The translations under genes were made by a program, and so were the position numbers. A stretch of DNA of 64,000 bases from positions 932,566 through 996,565 of the forward strand of contig MU270017.1 of assembly GCA_021432635.1 (NCBI GenBank), given 5' to 3'. The first letter of the stretch is position 1. The number at the start of each line of letters is the position of its first letter. The notes below the pieces were generated by a model, which saw only the letters and a list, made by a program, of their open reading frames with translations, made no database searches and had not been told where the DNA came from. Origin of the DNA: Thozetella sp. PMI_491 (taxonomy: Eukaryota > Ascomycota > Sordariomycetes > Chaetosphaeriales > Chaetosphaeriaceae). Positions 32,901 to 44,615 of this stretch are shown here, in pieces.

Positions 32901-35900
32901 TACGAAACAGTGAGCCCCTCCACATCGAGAGGGATCTCGGATTCGATGAGCTTGCCGCCGAAGTATTCGATGACAGGGATGGTTGACGCCTGGCCGCTGT
33001 AGAAGTCCTTCGTGAGCAACTTAATATGTCCTTCATGAATGCCGTCGAGAATGTCCTTGATGGGCTCGTCGACAACGGTAGAGTGCTTGGCAGCCATGGG
33101 TCCCTGAAGAATGCAAGTACGCTGAACATCCTGGTCGATCACGGCATCAAGGTCCTCCGACTGCCAAAGAGAGTCCTTCTTGAAAAAGAACTCGAAGTTC
33201 TCGTCCAGGGAGGGGACGAACGTCACCGGCTTCTGGCCACGGCGCAGGCAGAGCGATAGGAAGTACTGGACATCCTGAGCATTGATAATCTGCTCCTCTG
33301 CCTCTGGGTAGTGGGAGAGGATGGCCTCGATAGCAGAGAAAGGCTCGTCGAGATCGGCGTAGCTCTGTAGCCTGGATGGCTGGCCCTTGTCCGTAGTAAA
33401 ACGCTCTTCAACGCGGTGGATGAAGTCGCCAGTCAGCTTGGCGAAGGAGGGGTCGATCCACCGGGATTGGTGCTTGACATAGAGGAGCTCGACCATGCGG
33501 CGAACGACCTCGCCGTATGTCATGTCTTCGAGATCAACTGCCTCACCGCTCTTCTTGCGGCCAAACCAGACCTTCTGGAAATCGGCGTTGAGCTTCTGGA
33601 TGATGTATTGCCTCTGCTTCTTAAGCTCGGGAACACGCTTTTCCTTGGGAAGGGCGAAGATCTTCTGATCCATCTCAGCCCAGAACTTCACACCGCGAGT
33701 GGCCAATTTATGGATCGGCTCGCCCATTTCAGACAGCACGGTGACGACACCACCAGCCTCGGCCTTATACGTCTGCTCCCACTCGTGGTCATCAAGACCC
33801 TGAGCGTCCACAATGGCCTGCTTCGCGGCCTTGCTGGTATGGGCTTCCTTCGAAACCATCATGCGGCTACCGAACAGACACCCGTCGTAGGGCATTGGGG
33901 GGTAGCCGTACTTCGTTGACCACGTACCCGTAAGATAGGGATAAGTGTCGTCAGCACCTCCAAAACCGCTGCCAGCAAGGAGGATGATGTTCTCCTGTCG
34001 GCGGATGCGACCATACATGGCGAGGATGGGAGAGTGGAAGTCTTCGTACGAGTGGTGGCCACCACCACGGCCGCCAGTCCACTGCATGATGACAGGGAAC
34101 GTAGGATTGGCCTTGGCGATGTTAATCACCGCCTGAATCGCCTCGCTTGAGCCTGGCTTGAAGGAGATGTGCTTGAGGCCAAGAGTCTCGATGTACTCCT
34201 GCGCGACCTCAATGGAGGGCACTCCAGCACCAATCGTCAGGCCCTCGATTGGGACACCCTCTGCCCTAAGACGGGCAAGTAGGGGGATCTGCCAGCCCAT
34301 AGCGCGGGGGTTCACGTAAATAAGGTTGACGTTAATTCCACGTCCTGCAGGAATAGCCTTCTCAACTTTCTGGAGCGCCTGCGTCATCGACTTTGCGTTG
34401 TAATAACCACCACCGCCAAGCTCAATGTGGTAGCCGGCATTCATGGTGGCTGCCACGAAATCCCAAGGAACGGTAGAAGGGGTCATGCCGGCAACAACCA
34501 AGGGAGGCAACCCGGTGAGTCTGCTCATCTTGGTGTCGACGTAAGTCTTGCCGCTGGTGGTCTTGACGAGACGAGGCCCGTATTCTTTGACCCAGTCAAC
34601 CGCATACTTGACCGCATACTCCTCATCACGATCGAATAACTCCGGCTTATAGCCGACTTCCGGCACCGTCCCGTTTACCGTTCCGGCGAGGATAACGCGT
34701 ACACCTGTACCGTCCTTGTTGCGGCTGGTCAAGATACCGAGGCCCGAGATGCCACCAGGGCCAAAATCAAGAATATGGGTAGCTCCAGGGAATACAGTGG
34801 CCTTCTCCCAGTGGACAGGATCGCTGGTGATCAGGCGCACGAGCGTGGACACAATATTGCCCTGGACTTCTTGCCTGATGTCCTTTCCGCTGTTGGTGTC
34901 ATAGACGGGAATTCCCAAGTTCTTGGAGTCAATATAGACGTCCTTGAGATCCTCTTCCAAGAGGACCGCGGCTTCGGCAAGATACTTGCTATGGAAAGGA
35001 GCCGTGATGGGCAGGAAGCGGTTGACGAACCGGACTTTGCGCTGCGTGAACGGGATTCTGGTCTGGTCAATGCCTGTGGCGGCCTTGACCTTCCGTAGCC
35101 GAGCGTTGAGACCGTGGAGAGAGCTGGGTGGACCGGTGATCACCAAGTTGCGGGGGCTGTTGATCAGCGAGATCGAGATCTGCTTGTCGGCTTCCCGGAG
35201 GTAGTGGTTCGTCTGCTTGATATGCTCCTCGACCTCGGCCTGGGGGAGATCACGGATACTCAGCATAGGTGTTGGGGTTCCCTCGCCATTATCGATCGAA
35301 TCCCGGAGCATCGACGGGGTCATTGAGGTCCTGGGGAAAGTCTGCTGGCTGCGGGCACCAATCCAGAAGAGGATGGTCAGCGCAGATCTCGCGATCGCGT
35401 CATACGACTCCCACGAGTCTGCTGCGGCGGTCGCAGCGGCCATGACAATGCCCTGGGAGTGACCTGTGCTGCCGGCAAGACGCTCGCGCAGGATACCTGG
35501 GTGCAGACCGAGCGCCTTGCAGGTAACCTGGTAATGCGCCAATTGCACAAGACCGATAAGGGGGAAGCTAACGGGCGCGGAAACCAAATAATCGGTATCA
35601 GGTGTAGCGTCCGCATCGTGCAGCCAGGCCATCAGGTCCAGGCCTTTCGGGAACAGCTTGTCCGCCTGCGGGTCGCTAGCGAGCGTTTGGAGTAACTCCG
35701 CCGACGAGGTGACGAGCTCGCCGACGAAGGAGGGGTAAGTCTTGTAGAGCTCCCGGAGCTCTTCAAAGTACTCCTCGATGTTGCCCTGGCCGCCGAAGAT
35801 GGTGTAGATCTTGGCCGAGTTGTCGTCCGCAGCACGGAAGAGGGCAGACTCGTGAGGCCTGATGGCGCGATTTGTGGCAGAACGAGCGAGATAGTAGCTG

Positions 35901-36313
35901 CGAATAACCTCGAGCTTCTTCGCATCGATGCCGGGCAGTCCAGCAGCCAGACTGTGGACATCGTTGCCACGGAGGAAAGCCCGCTCGAATTCGTTAAGAA
36001 CGAGCTTAGCCACCTCTTCGTATGAGCCCTGCGAATCGTCCTCACCTTCCTCAACCTCGTTGGCAACGAAACCCATGTATCGCGCCACGAGCTCAGGGAC
36101 GGAGGAAGGTTCATCATCCTGAGCAAGCTCGTCGGTAGGAGCCGGAAGGCTCGCGACGAACCGCTCTTTCAGCTGCGAAGCATGGAAGTGGAGGGAGGTC
36201 GGCACGAGGAAAGAGGTATCGAGCGAACCATGCGACAGAGTGAGCGGCCGGAGGGAGGCGGAGGACCTCGGGGTCGAAACACCCGTCTGAGGGCCTGTTG
36301 CAGTGCCGTACAT
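29918..36313 (-). CDS. fas1: Fatty acid synthase subunit beta
   Basis: Beta subunit of the cytosolic alpha6-beta6 fatty acid synthase, building palmitoyl/stearoyl-CoA from acetyl- and malonyl-CoA with NADPH. Exons 36313-31111 and 31050-29918 give 2111 aa, normal for the family. Domains in order: acetyltransferase (GHSQG, Ser 286), FMN enoyl reductase (starting near [18 protein letters not shown], with [14 protein letters not shown]), dehydratase hot-dog repeats ([21 protein letters not shown]), and malonyl/palmitoyl transferase ([26 protein letters not shown]). The 60-nt intron (31051-31110) has donor GTAAGC and a GCTAAC branch; it has no stop and is a multiple of three. A probable 5'-UTR intron lies at 36328-36422. 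The C-terminus ends in four near-identical Asn-Gly-Val/Ile units. It faces FAS2 across a shared promoter region. Confidence 0.98.
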   Translation of the reverse strand: [2131 protein letters not shown]

Positions 36314-36327
36314 TGTGTAAGGGGTAT

Positions 36328-36422
36328 CTGAAAAAGGTGGTCGTGGGACCTTCGTGGCTGGTCAGCAGCTGGTCTCGACGACGACACACCGGCACAGAGG
36401 ATTCGGGCTAGCTTCGGCTCAC
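36328..36422 (-). other. Probable 5'-UTR intron of FAS1
   Basis: A 95-nt segment with donor GTGAGC, branch CTGAC (complement of 36361-36365) and acceptor TTTTTCAG, ending 15 nt before the ATG. Splice signals fit the coding introns in this window. Confidence 0.55.
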
Positions 36423-38648
36423 CTTGCACGCAGCCTCCGAGCACTCAGTCAAGAGCAGGAGCCTGCGGGATGGGATCTAATGTGTCAATGGAGACACGGG
36501 GCTCGTCGTCTTGATCCCAGAGGGCACGAAGCTTAGGCTGAAGAATATTAGTGGTGGAGGTAGTAAGACGGAGGGAGGTGCGGAAGTGATGGGTTGGGAG
36601 TAAGTCGCCGGGCACCGATTCCCCTTGGAAAAGAAAGTTATCGCGGCTCGCAGCAATTGGAAACCGGGCTACTGTTGATCTATCTGGCGAGACGAATGGT
36701 GGGTGGAAGAGTCGGGATGTTTCCTCAACAGTAAAATTATCCAGAGCTTCCGGTGGGTGTACTGCTTGACCAGCTGTCGGGCGGGCTCCCTGGTCGCCAA
36801 TTTTTTTTTTCTTAGTTCTTGTTGGGGAAGGGACCAACGCGAACGCGGCGCCCCTGCAGTGGCAAAGCACCCTGAATGACCTCCCTTTCCCCAATGCACC
36901 CACGGCAGCCTCCACTTCTGCCGCACAGACATGCTAGGTGCTGGTAGAGGATCCCGCTGCATTGCGCCGCACCAGCCGAATTGTTGGCCCACAGTAAGGA
37001 TGCTCCACACCCTGGGTCGCCAAGTCGCTTGTTGGCGGCACGACGGGTGGGAAGTACAGGTACCTTGTCAGAGCATTTCGCTCAACTCTGGGGCCAGGCT
37101 CTCGGGGGAAGGGAACCACGGAAAGCGGGTAAGCTTCACAACAATCCAGGGCAAGACGGCCAGGCAGGCCGTCTCGCGTGGCAAATCCGAGTCCCAACGA
37201 TTCCGGAACACGTTCGCAACGGTGTGGTTCTCTGCAAGCTTTCGGCTCTGTTAACCCCCAAACTCTCCATCCCAAAGACATCGTCATTTAGATTGTGAAA
37301 GCCACGACGTGGGAGTCCAGCCCCGACCACGCCCAATATGGATCTCCCTTGCAGTGATAGGCGGGCTTGACACAGGGCCATGCTCGACTGCTGGACACGT
37401 CCTGCACTAACATGGGAAGTATACTTAGGGGAAAGCCTCAGAAAGGCGAGACTAGCTGCCTACCCTGGCACGCTGGCTGCTTGTTCCCGCCTCACCCTCG
37501 CCGTTGGTCCATCCCCTCCTTGTGCGTCAGGCGCAAACGACAGCGGTTTGCGCCGTGCAATGACTTGCAGATCCAACGCCCGCCTCGCTGCGGTGTACAA
37601 GTCGCAAGGCACGGCGTAGTACCTCGGCAACTCGGTTACTAGTCGAACGTCGCCGTCAGAAGCATGCCTACATAGTATGCCACAGTGCAATAAACCGCGT
37701 CGCGGGCGCATCCCCTGACTGCCCCTCGCGGTGATGTCACTGCACTGTAGTTTCTTCTTCGCAACCACCACATCCCGGAGCGGTATCGGAAGGGATCCCT
37801 GAGTTCAACACTGTCCATTGCGCAATGCAAATATTTTCGCAATAAATGGTACTCAATGGCATTGACTCCTAGGCATACGTACCACCAGCTGCCCAACAAA
37901 GGTCATCTCTGGCCGCATTCTTGGGAAGCAAAGTGTCTCCCTAGCATGCTGGTGAGTTTAGATGGTGCGGGCGGCCGTGGCACGCCGGGCCCGTCCGTCG
38001 TTCTTGTACTGCTACCTCGCGGTGCCAGGGCGCTAATCAGGGGGGGGGCGCTGGACTTCCCGATAAGATTGGCATGCTATGATAAGAAGTGACGCCATGG
38101 CACGATAAAGCTCTACTGTGTGCTCCATAGCGCGGAGAGGGAATCCTCAACCTCCGCTTGCAGCCGTTGAGGCGTAGGCGTCCACTCCAAAACCAGTCGC
38201 TTCAGGGATTGATTCGTGGTCCACGGGTAGCTCGCGCTCCCCAAGGGGCCGATAGTTCAGTAATCTCCATGTTGGGAACAGACTCCTTCTTGTAATCGAA
38301 CCCCCTAAGGGAGCCCTCAAGGGCAGTTTGTGGGGTAACTTCCGGTACAGGCGCTTAACCCCTCTCGGCTAGTGCCACAAGTTTGGTTGAGAAAGGGCCT
38401 GCAGCTGAGCCGGCATGGGTCCAGTCGCCTGCATGGACCGCGAATTCAACAAGTGACTCGGGAGCTCTAATTTTTTTGCCGTTGCTTCCCAGAAAGTCTC
38501 GGCCTGGTCCAAAGACCCTGGGTCCTTTTTTTGATAGACACCCGCGCCCCTAATCTCCCCCCTTGGGTCCCTTCGGTTCGATCTGGTATACCTTCATTCA
38601 TTTCTGCCAACTCTACTACGCACCTCTCCTCACCGTGCGTCGCCTCTT

Positions 38649-38735
38649 GTAAGTCTGCAACCCAACCCACCCTTCGCTCCGGAGCCGCCGCCTCCTCCTT
38701 CCGCCTGATCAACCCCCTAACGACGCATCTTGCAG
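38649..38735 (+). other. Probable 5'-UTR intron of FAS2
   Basis: An 87-nt segment with consensus donor GTAAGT, branch CTAAC near 38717 and acceptor TTGCAG, 163 nt before the ATG. All three signals are strong. Confidence 0.6.
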
Positions 38736-38898
38736 GTTTGGCCACTCCTCCATCAACCTCCATCCCGCACACAGTCGGCCAGCACGGGGGCCATTGAGAC
38801 CTATTCCAACCTAATCAAGCGATACCCTTTTTCACTTCCCCTTCCCGCCTCTGGCTGTCTCTCGGAACCTATCCACCTTCTCCTAGCTAGACTTCAAC

Positions 38899-41800
38899 AT
38901 GCGCCCAGAAGTCGAGCAGGAGCTCGCCCACACGCTCCTCGTGGAGCTGCTCGCATATCAATTCGCTTCTCCAGTCAGGTGGATTGAGACCCAGGACGTT
39001 TTCCTGGTCGAAGAGAATGCCGAGCGCATTGTCGAGATTGGTCCTGCCGACACCCTAGGTGTCATGGCAAAGCGGACACTGGCGTCGAAGTACGAAGCTT
39101 ACGACGCGGCAAAGTCGCTGAACCGCCAGATTCTCTGCTACAACAAGGATGCGAAGGAGATTTATTACGATGTCGACCCCATCGAGGAAGAACCAGAGCC
39201 TGCTGCGGCGCCTGCGCCTTCCGGTGCTCCCGCGGCGGCTGCCCCAGCAGCCGGTGCGGCTGCTGCGGCGCCTCCGCCACCAAGCGCCGGCCCTGCTGCC
39301 CAGGTGCCCGACGCGCCTGTCCAGGCCGTAGATATTGTCCGTTCTTTGATTGCACAGAAACTCAAGAAGCCATACCTCGAGATACCTCTTAGCAAGGCGA
39401 TCAAGGATCTGGTCGGCGGTAAGCTTGCCTCATGGGCGTGCTGGGGAGGCGCGAGCTAATGGCTTCGGTAGGCAAATCTACACTACAAAACGAAATTCTC
39501 GGTGATTTAGGTAAAGAGTTCGGATCGACACCAGAGAAGCCAGAAGACACACCATTAGACGAGCTCGGCGCCTCGATGCAAGCCACCTTCGATGGCAACC
39601 TAGGCAAGACCTCGCAAGGCCTTGTCGCCCGTCTCATTTCGTCCAAGATGCCTGGTGGTTTCAACATCACAACCGCCAGGAAATACCTCGAGACACGGTG
39701 GGGGCTTGGCTCTGGTCGCCAGGACGGCGTCCTTCTCCTCGCCATCACGATGGAACCCGCTGCCCGCCTCGGGTCGGATGCCGACGCTAAAGCCTTCCTC
39801 GACGATGTCTCCCAGAAATACGCGACGAACACCGGCATTAGCTTGTCGACTGCTGCCGCCGCTGGCCCGGCCGGCGGTGGCGGTGGTGGTATGATGATGG
39901 ACCCTGCCGCAATTGAGGCGCTCACCAGTGACCAGCGTGCTCTGTTCAAACAGCAGCTTGAGCTCATCGCGAGATATCTCAAGATGGATATCCGTGCTGG
40001 TGACAAGGCCTTCCAGGCCTCTCAAGAGTCTTCCAAGATCCTCCAGGCTCAGCTGGACCTTTGGAATGCAGAGCATGGCGATTTCTATGCCGCCGGCATC
40101 GAGCCGGTCTTCAGCCCGCTGAAGGCTCGCGTCTACGATTCCTCGTGGAATTGGGCTCGTCAAGATGCCCTGAGCATGTACTACGACGTCATTTTCGGCA
40201 GGCTTCAGACAGTCGACCGTGAGATCATCAGCCAGTGCATTCGCATCATGAACCGGTCGAACCCCACCCTGCTCGAGTTCATGCAGTACCATATCGAGAA
40301 CTGCCCCACAGAACGCGGCGAGACGTACAAGCTTGCCCAGGAGCTGAGCATCCAGCTGCTCCAGAACTGCAAGGACGTCCTCAACGTCGACCCTGTCTTC
40401 AAGGATGTAGCGGTTCCCACCGGGCCTCGGACCACCATTGATGCCCGCGGCAACATGGCGTATGAGGAAATGCCTCGCGCCAGCTGCCGGAAGCTCGAGC
40501 ATTATGTGCAGCAGATGGCGGAGGGCGGCAAGATATCCGAATACGGAAACCGCACCAAGGTCCAGAACGACCTGTCCCGCATCTACAAGCTCATTAAGCA
40601 GCAGCACAAGCTTCCCAAAACCTCCCAGTTGGAGATCAAGAGCTTGTACGGTGAGGTTCTCCGATCCCTAGCCATGAATGAGAACCAGATCATCCCCAAG
40701 GAGAACGGCAAGGCGAATGGCGCGGTCAAGAAGGCCGCGCTTAAGGGACACGCCAAAGGCAAGGTCGAGACCATCCCCTTCCTCCACCTTCGCAAGAGGA
40801 ACGAGATGGACGGCTGGGACTACAGTAAGAAGCTCACTGGCTTGTACCTCGACTGCCTCGAGGAGGCGGCGAAGAATGGCGTTAGCTTTGCTGGCAAGTA
40901 TGCGTTGATGACTGGTGCTGGCGCTGGCTCCATCGGTGCCGAGGTGCTGCAGGGCCTCATTAGCGGCGGAGCCAAGGTTGTAGTGACCACCAGCCGCTTT
41001 TCACGCGAGGTCACCGAGTATTACCAGTCCATGTATGCCCGCTACGGCGCGCGAGACTCGCAGCTCGTGGTGGTGCCTTTCAACCAAGGCAGCCAACAGG
41101 ACGTTAATACGCTGGTGGACTACATTTACGACAGCAAGACCGGTCTCGGCTGGGACCTGGACATCATTGTTCCGTTCGCCGCCATCTCTGAGAACGGCCG
41201 CCAGATTGACGGCATTGATTCCAAGTCCGAGCTGGCTCACCGTATCATGTTGACCAACCTCATCCGCCTCCTTGGCTGCGTCAAGACGCAGAAGGCCGCG
41301 CATGGCTTCGAGACGCGCCCTGCCCAGGTTATCCTGCCGCTCTCGCCTAACCATGGCACCTTTGGCAGCGACGGTCTGTACTCGGAGTCCAAACTTGGTC
41401 TCGAGACCCTGTTCAACCGATGGGTTGCGGAAGACTGGGCCAACTACCTTACAATTTGTGGTGCCATCATTGGCTGGACTCGCGGCACTGGTCTCATGTC
41501 TGCCAACAACATTGTCGCCGAAGGCGTCGAGGCTTTCGGAGTCCGGACCTTCTCGCAGCAGGAAATGGCCTTCAACTTGCTTGGCTTGATGTCCCCGACT
41601 ATCGTTGATCTTTGCCAGTCCGAGCCGGTCTTCGCTGACCTGAACGGCGGTCTTCAGTTCATCCCCAACCTGAACGAAATGATGACCAAGCTCCGCAAGG
41701 ACATCATGCAGACCAGCGAGGTTCGCCAGGCTGTCAGCAAGGAGACCGCCATCGAGAACAAGATTGTCAACGGCGAGCTTTCCGAAGCCCTTTACAAGAA

Positions 41801-44615
41801 GAAGGTCATTGAGCCTCGTGCCAACATCAAGTTCGAGTTCCCGCCGCTTCCTGACTGGAAGAGCGAGGTCGCCCCTCTTAATGAGAAGCTCAAGGGCATG
41901 GTTGATCTCGAGAGAGTCGTTGTTGTCACCGGCTTTGCCGAGGTTGGACCTTGGGGCAACTCGCGAACCCGCTGGGAGATGGAAGCCTATGGCGAGTTCT
42001 CGTTGGAGGGCTGCATCGAGATGTCCTGGATCATGGGTCTTATCAAGAACCACAACGGCAATATCAAGGGCAAGCAGTACTCTGGCTGGGTTGACGCCAA
42101 GTCAGGGGAGCCTGTCGATGACAAGGATGTGAAGCAGAAGTACGAGAAGTTCATCCTGGAGCACTCGGGCATTCGCCTCATCGAGCCCGAGCTGTTTGAT
42201 GGCTATGACCCCAACAAGAAGCAGCTGCTTCACGAGGTTGTCATCGAGGAGGACCTTGACCCTTTCCAGGCCTCCAAGGAGACTGCGGAGGAGTTCAAGC
42301 GCGAGCATGGTGACAAGGTCGAGATCTTCGAGATCCCCGAGAGTGGCGAGTTCACTGTGCGGATGAAGAAGGGCGCCAGCCTCTGGATCCCCAAGGCCCT
42401 ACGCTTCGACCGTCTCGTTGCTGGTCAGATTCCTACTGGTTGGGATGCTAAGCGGTATGGTGTGCCAGACGACATCATCTCGCAGGTCGACCCCGTCGCA
42501 CTCTTCGTGCTCGTTTCGACTGTCGAGGCCCTACTCTCCGCCGGTATCACCGATCCTTACGAATTTTACAAGTATGTCCACGTCTCGGAAGTCGGCAACT
42601 GCGTTGGTTCCGGTATGGGTGGTGCCGCTGCTCTCCGTGGCATGCACCGCGACCGCTTCCTGGACAAGCCCCTCCAGAACGACATTCTCCAGGAGTCTTT
42701 CATCAACACCATGGCTGCCTGGGTAAACATGCTTCTCATTTCGTCATCGGGCCCAATCAAGACGCCGGTTGGTGCTTGTGCCACTGCCGTCGAGTCGGTC
42801 GATATCGGCTACGAGACCATCATGGAAGGCAAGGCACGCGTTTGCTTCGTCGGTGGGTTTGACGACTTCGGTGAGGAGGGATCCTACGAGTTCGCCAACA
42901 TGAAGGCTACGAGCAACGCGATTGACGAGTTTGCTCACGGCCGTACTCCCAAGGAGATGTCGCGCCCGACCACTACCACCAGGAATGGCTTCATGGAGTC
43001 TCAGGGCTGTGGTATCCAGGTCATTATGACTGCCAAGCTTGCCTTGGACATGGGCGTCCCCATCCACGGCATTCTCGCCATGACCACCACGGCGTCTGAC
43101 AAGATCGGCCGCTCTGTGCCTGCTCCCGGCCAGGGTGTGCTCACCAGCGCCCGAGAGCATGCCGGCAAGTTCCCGTCGCCTCTGCTTGACATCAAGTACC
43201 GGCGACGACAGATCGAGCGTCGCAAGAGGCAGATTGCCGACGACAGGGAAGCTGAGCTTGACTACATTACCACTGAGGCCGAGGCCATGAAGGCGCAAGG
43301 CCAGCCCGCTGGCGAGGTCGATGAGTATGTCGCCGACCGCGTCCGGCACATTGTGAAGGAGGCAGCCCGACAGGAGCGCGAGGTTCTCCGAAGCTTTGGT
43401 AACAACTTCTGGAAGGCTGATCCCAGCATTGCCCCGATCCGCGGTGCCCTCGCGACCTGGGGTCTCACCATCGACGATCTTGGCGTTGCCTCCTTCCACG
43501 GCACTTCCACCAAGGCCAACGACAAGAACGAGTCGTCTGTCATTTGCCAGCAGCTCGCCCACCTCGGCCGCACCAAGGGCAACGCCGTCCTGGGTATTTT
43601 CCAGAAATACCTCACTGGTCACCCCAAGGGAGCTGCCGGTGCCTGGATGATGAACGGCTGTCTGCAGGTGCTCAGCACCGGTCTTGTGCCCGGCAACCGC
43701 AACGCCGACAACGTCGACAAGGTCATGCAGGACTTCGACTACATCGTCTACCCCAGCCGAAGCATCCAGACCGACGGTATCAAGGCCTTTTCCGTCACCT
43801 CGTTCGGTTTCGGCCAGAAGGGTGCCCAAGTCATCGGTGTCCACCCCCGCTACCTGTTCGCCACCCTCGACGAGGCCACCTTCGATGCCTACAGAGTCAA
43901 GGTCGAGGCGCGCCAGAAGAAGGCTTACCGTTTCTTCCACAACGGCATGATCAACAACAGCCTCTTCGTGGCCAAGAACAACGCGCCGTACACCGATGAG
44001 CAGCTCAGCTCGGTGCTCCTGAATCCCGACGCCCGCGTCACCGAGGACAAGAAGAAGGGCGAGCTCAGCTTCCCGTCCGACTTTATGCAGCTCTCTGACA
44101 AGGCCAGAGTCGCCTCTTTGCCCAAGGTCACCCTGGCTCAGGCGATCGAGCACCAAGCCAAGAGTGTGCAAACTGCCGGCACCCAGGTCGGTTGGGATGT
44201 CGAGGATCTCGCGAGCATCAACCTTGACAATGAAACTTTCATCCAGCGCAACTTCACCAAGCGAGAGCAGGAGTTCTGCCAGAAGGCTGCGTCCGGACGC
44301 CCTGCCCAGCTATCGTATGCCGGGCGGTGGAGCGCAAAGGAGGCCGTGTTCAAGTCGCTGCGTGTGTCCGGCCGTGGTGCCGGAGCGGCCATGACCGACA
44401 TCGAGATTGTTGGTAGCGCTACCGGTGCTCCCCTTGTTGAGGTAAGTTACCCCAAAGAGTGGTTTACTTAGGAGAAGGAGAGAATGCTAACTGTGTCACC
44501 TTAGCTTCATGGCTTCGCCAAGGCGGCTGCTGACAAGGCCGGCATCAAGGCTGTCTCTGTATCGATTACGCACTCGGACAACTTCGCTTCGGCCATCGCG
44601 ATTGCGCAGATCTAA
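38899..44615 (+). CDS. fas2: Fatty acid synthase subunit alpha
   Basis: Alpha subunit of the same synthase. Exons 38899-39418, 39472-44441 and 44505-44615 give 1866 aa, typical length. In order: N-terminal part of the malonyl/palmitoyl transferase region, an Ala/Pro-rich linker, the acyl carrier domain with the phosphopantetheine serine in [13 protein letters not shown] (Ser 176, rebuilt across intron 1), ketoreductase ([20 protein letters not shown]), ketosynthase with the active-site cysteine in TPVGACATA (Cys 1276, codon at 42777), and a C-terminal phosphopantetheinyl transferase that activates the carrier in place (FTKREQEFC and [16 protein letters not shown]). The start ATG leads straight into the conserved [26 protein letters not shown]. 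Introns are 53 and 63 nt. The self-contained transferase suggests a primary-metabolism enzyme. Confidence 0.98.

Larger units (their letters stand above)
36314..38898. promoter_or_regulatory. Shared FAS1/FAS2 divergent region
   Basis: A 2.6-kb head-to-head spacer between the two synthase genes. Both ends hold a probable 5'-UTR intron. No coding frame was seen inside. The layout allows co-regulation of two subunits needed in equal amounts. No specific activator site can be supported. Confidence 0.6.

Noticed and set aside
37622-37627. CCTCGG (FarA/FarB-type fatty-acid response site) in the FAS promoter
   Set aside because: A single 6-mer in 2.6 kb is expected by chance.
39600-40607. Minus-strand frame of 335 codons opposite the start of FAS2
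   Set aside because: Shadow of FAS2 exon 2; no independent signal.
42744-44171. Minus-strand frame of 475 codons inside FAS2
   Set aside because: Long antisense frames are expected opposite GC-rich, codon-biased genes; FAS2 on the plus strand accounts for every residue and has all family motifs.
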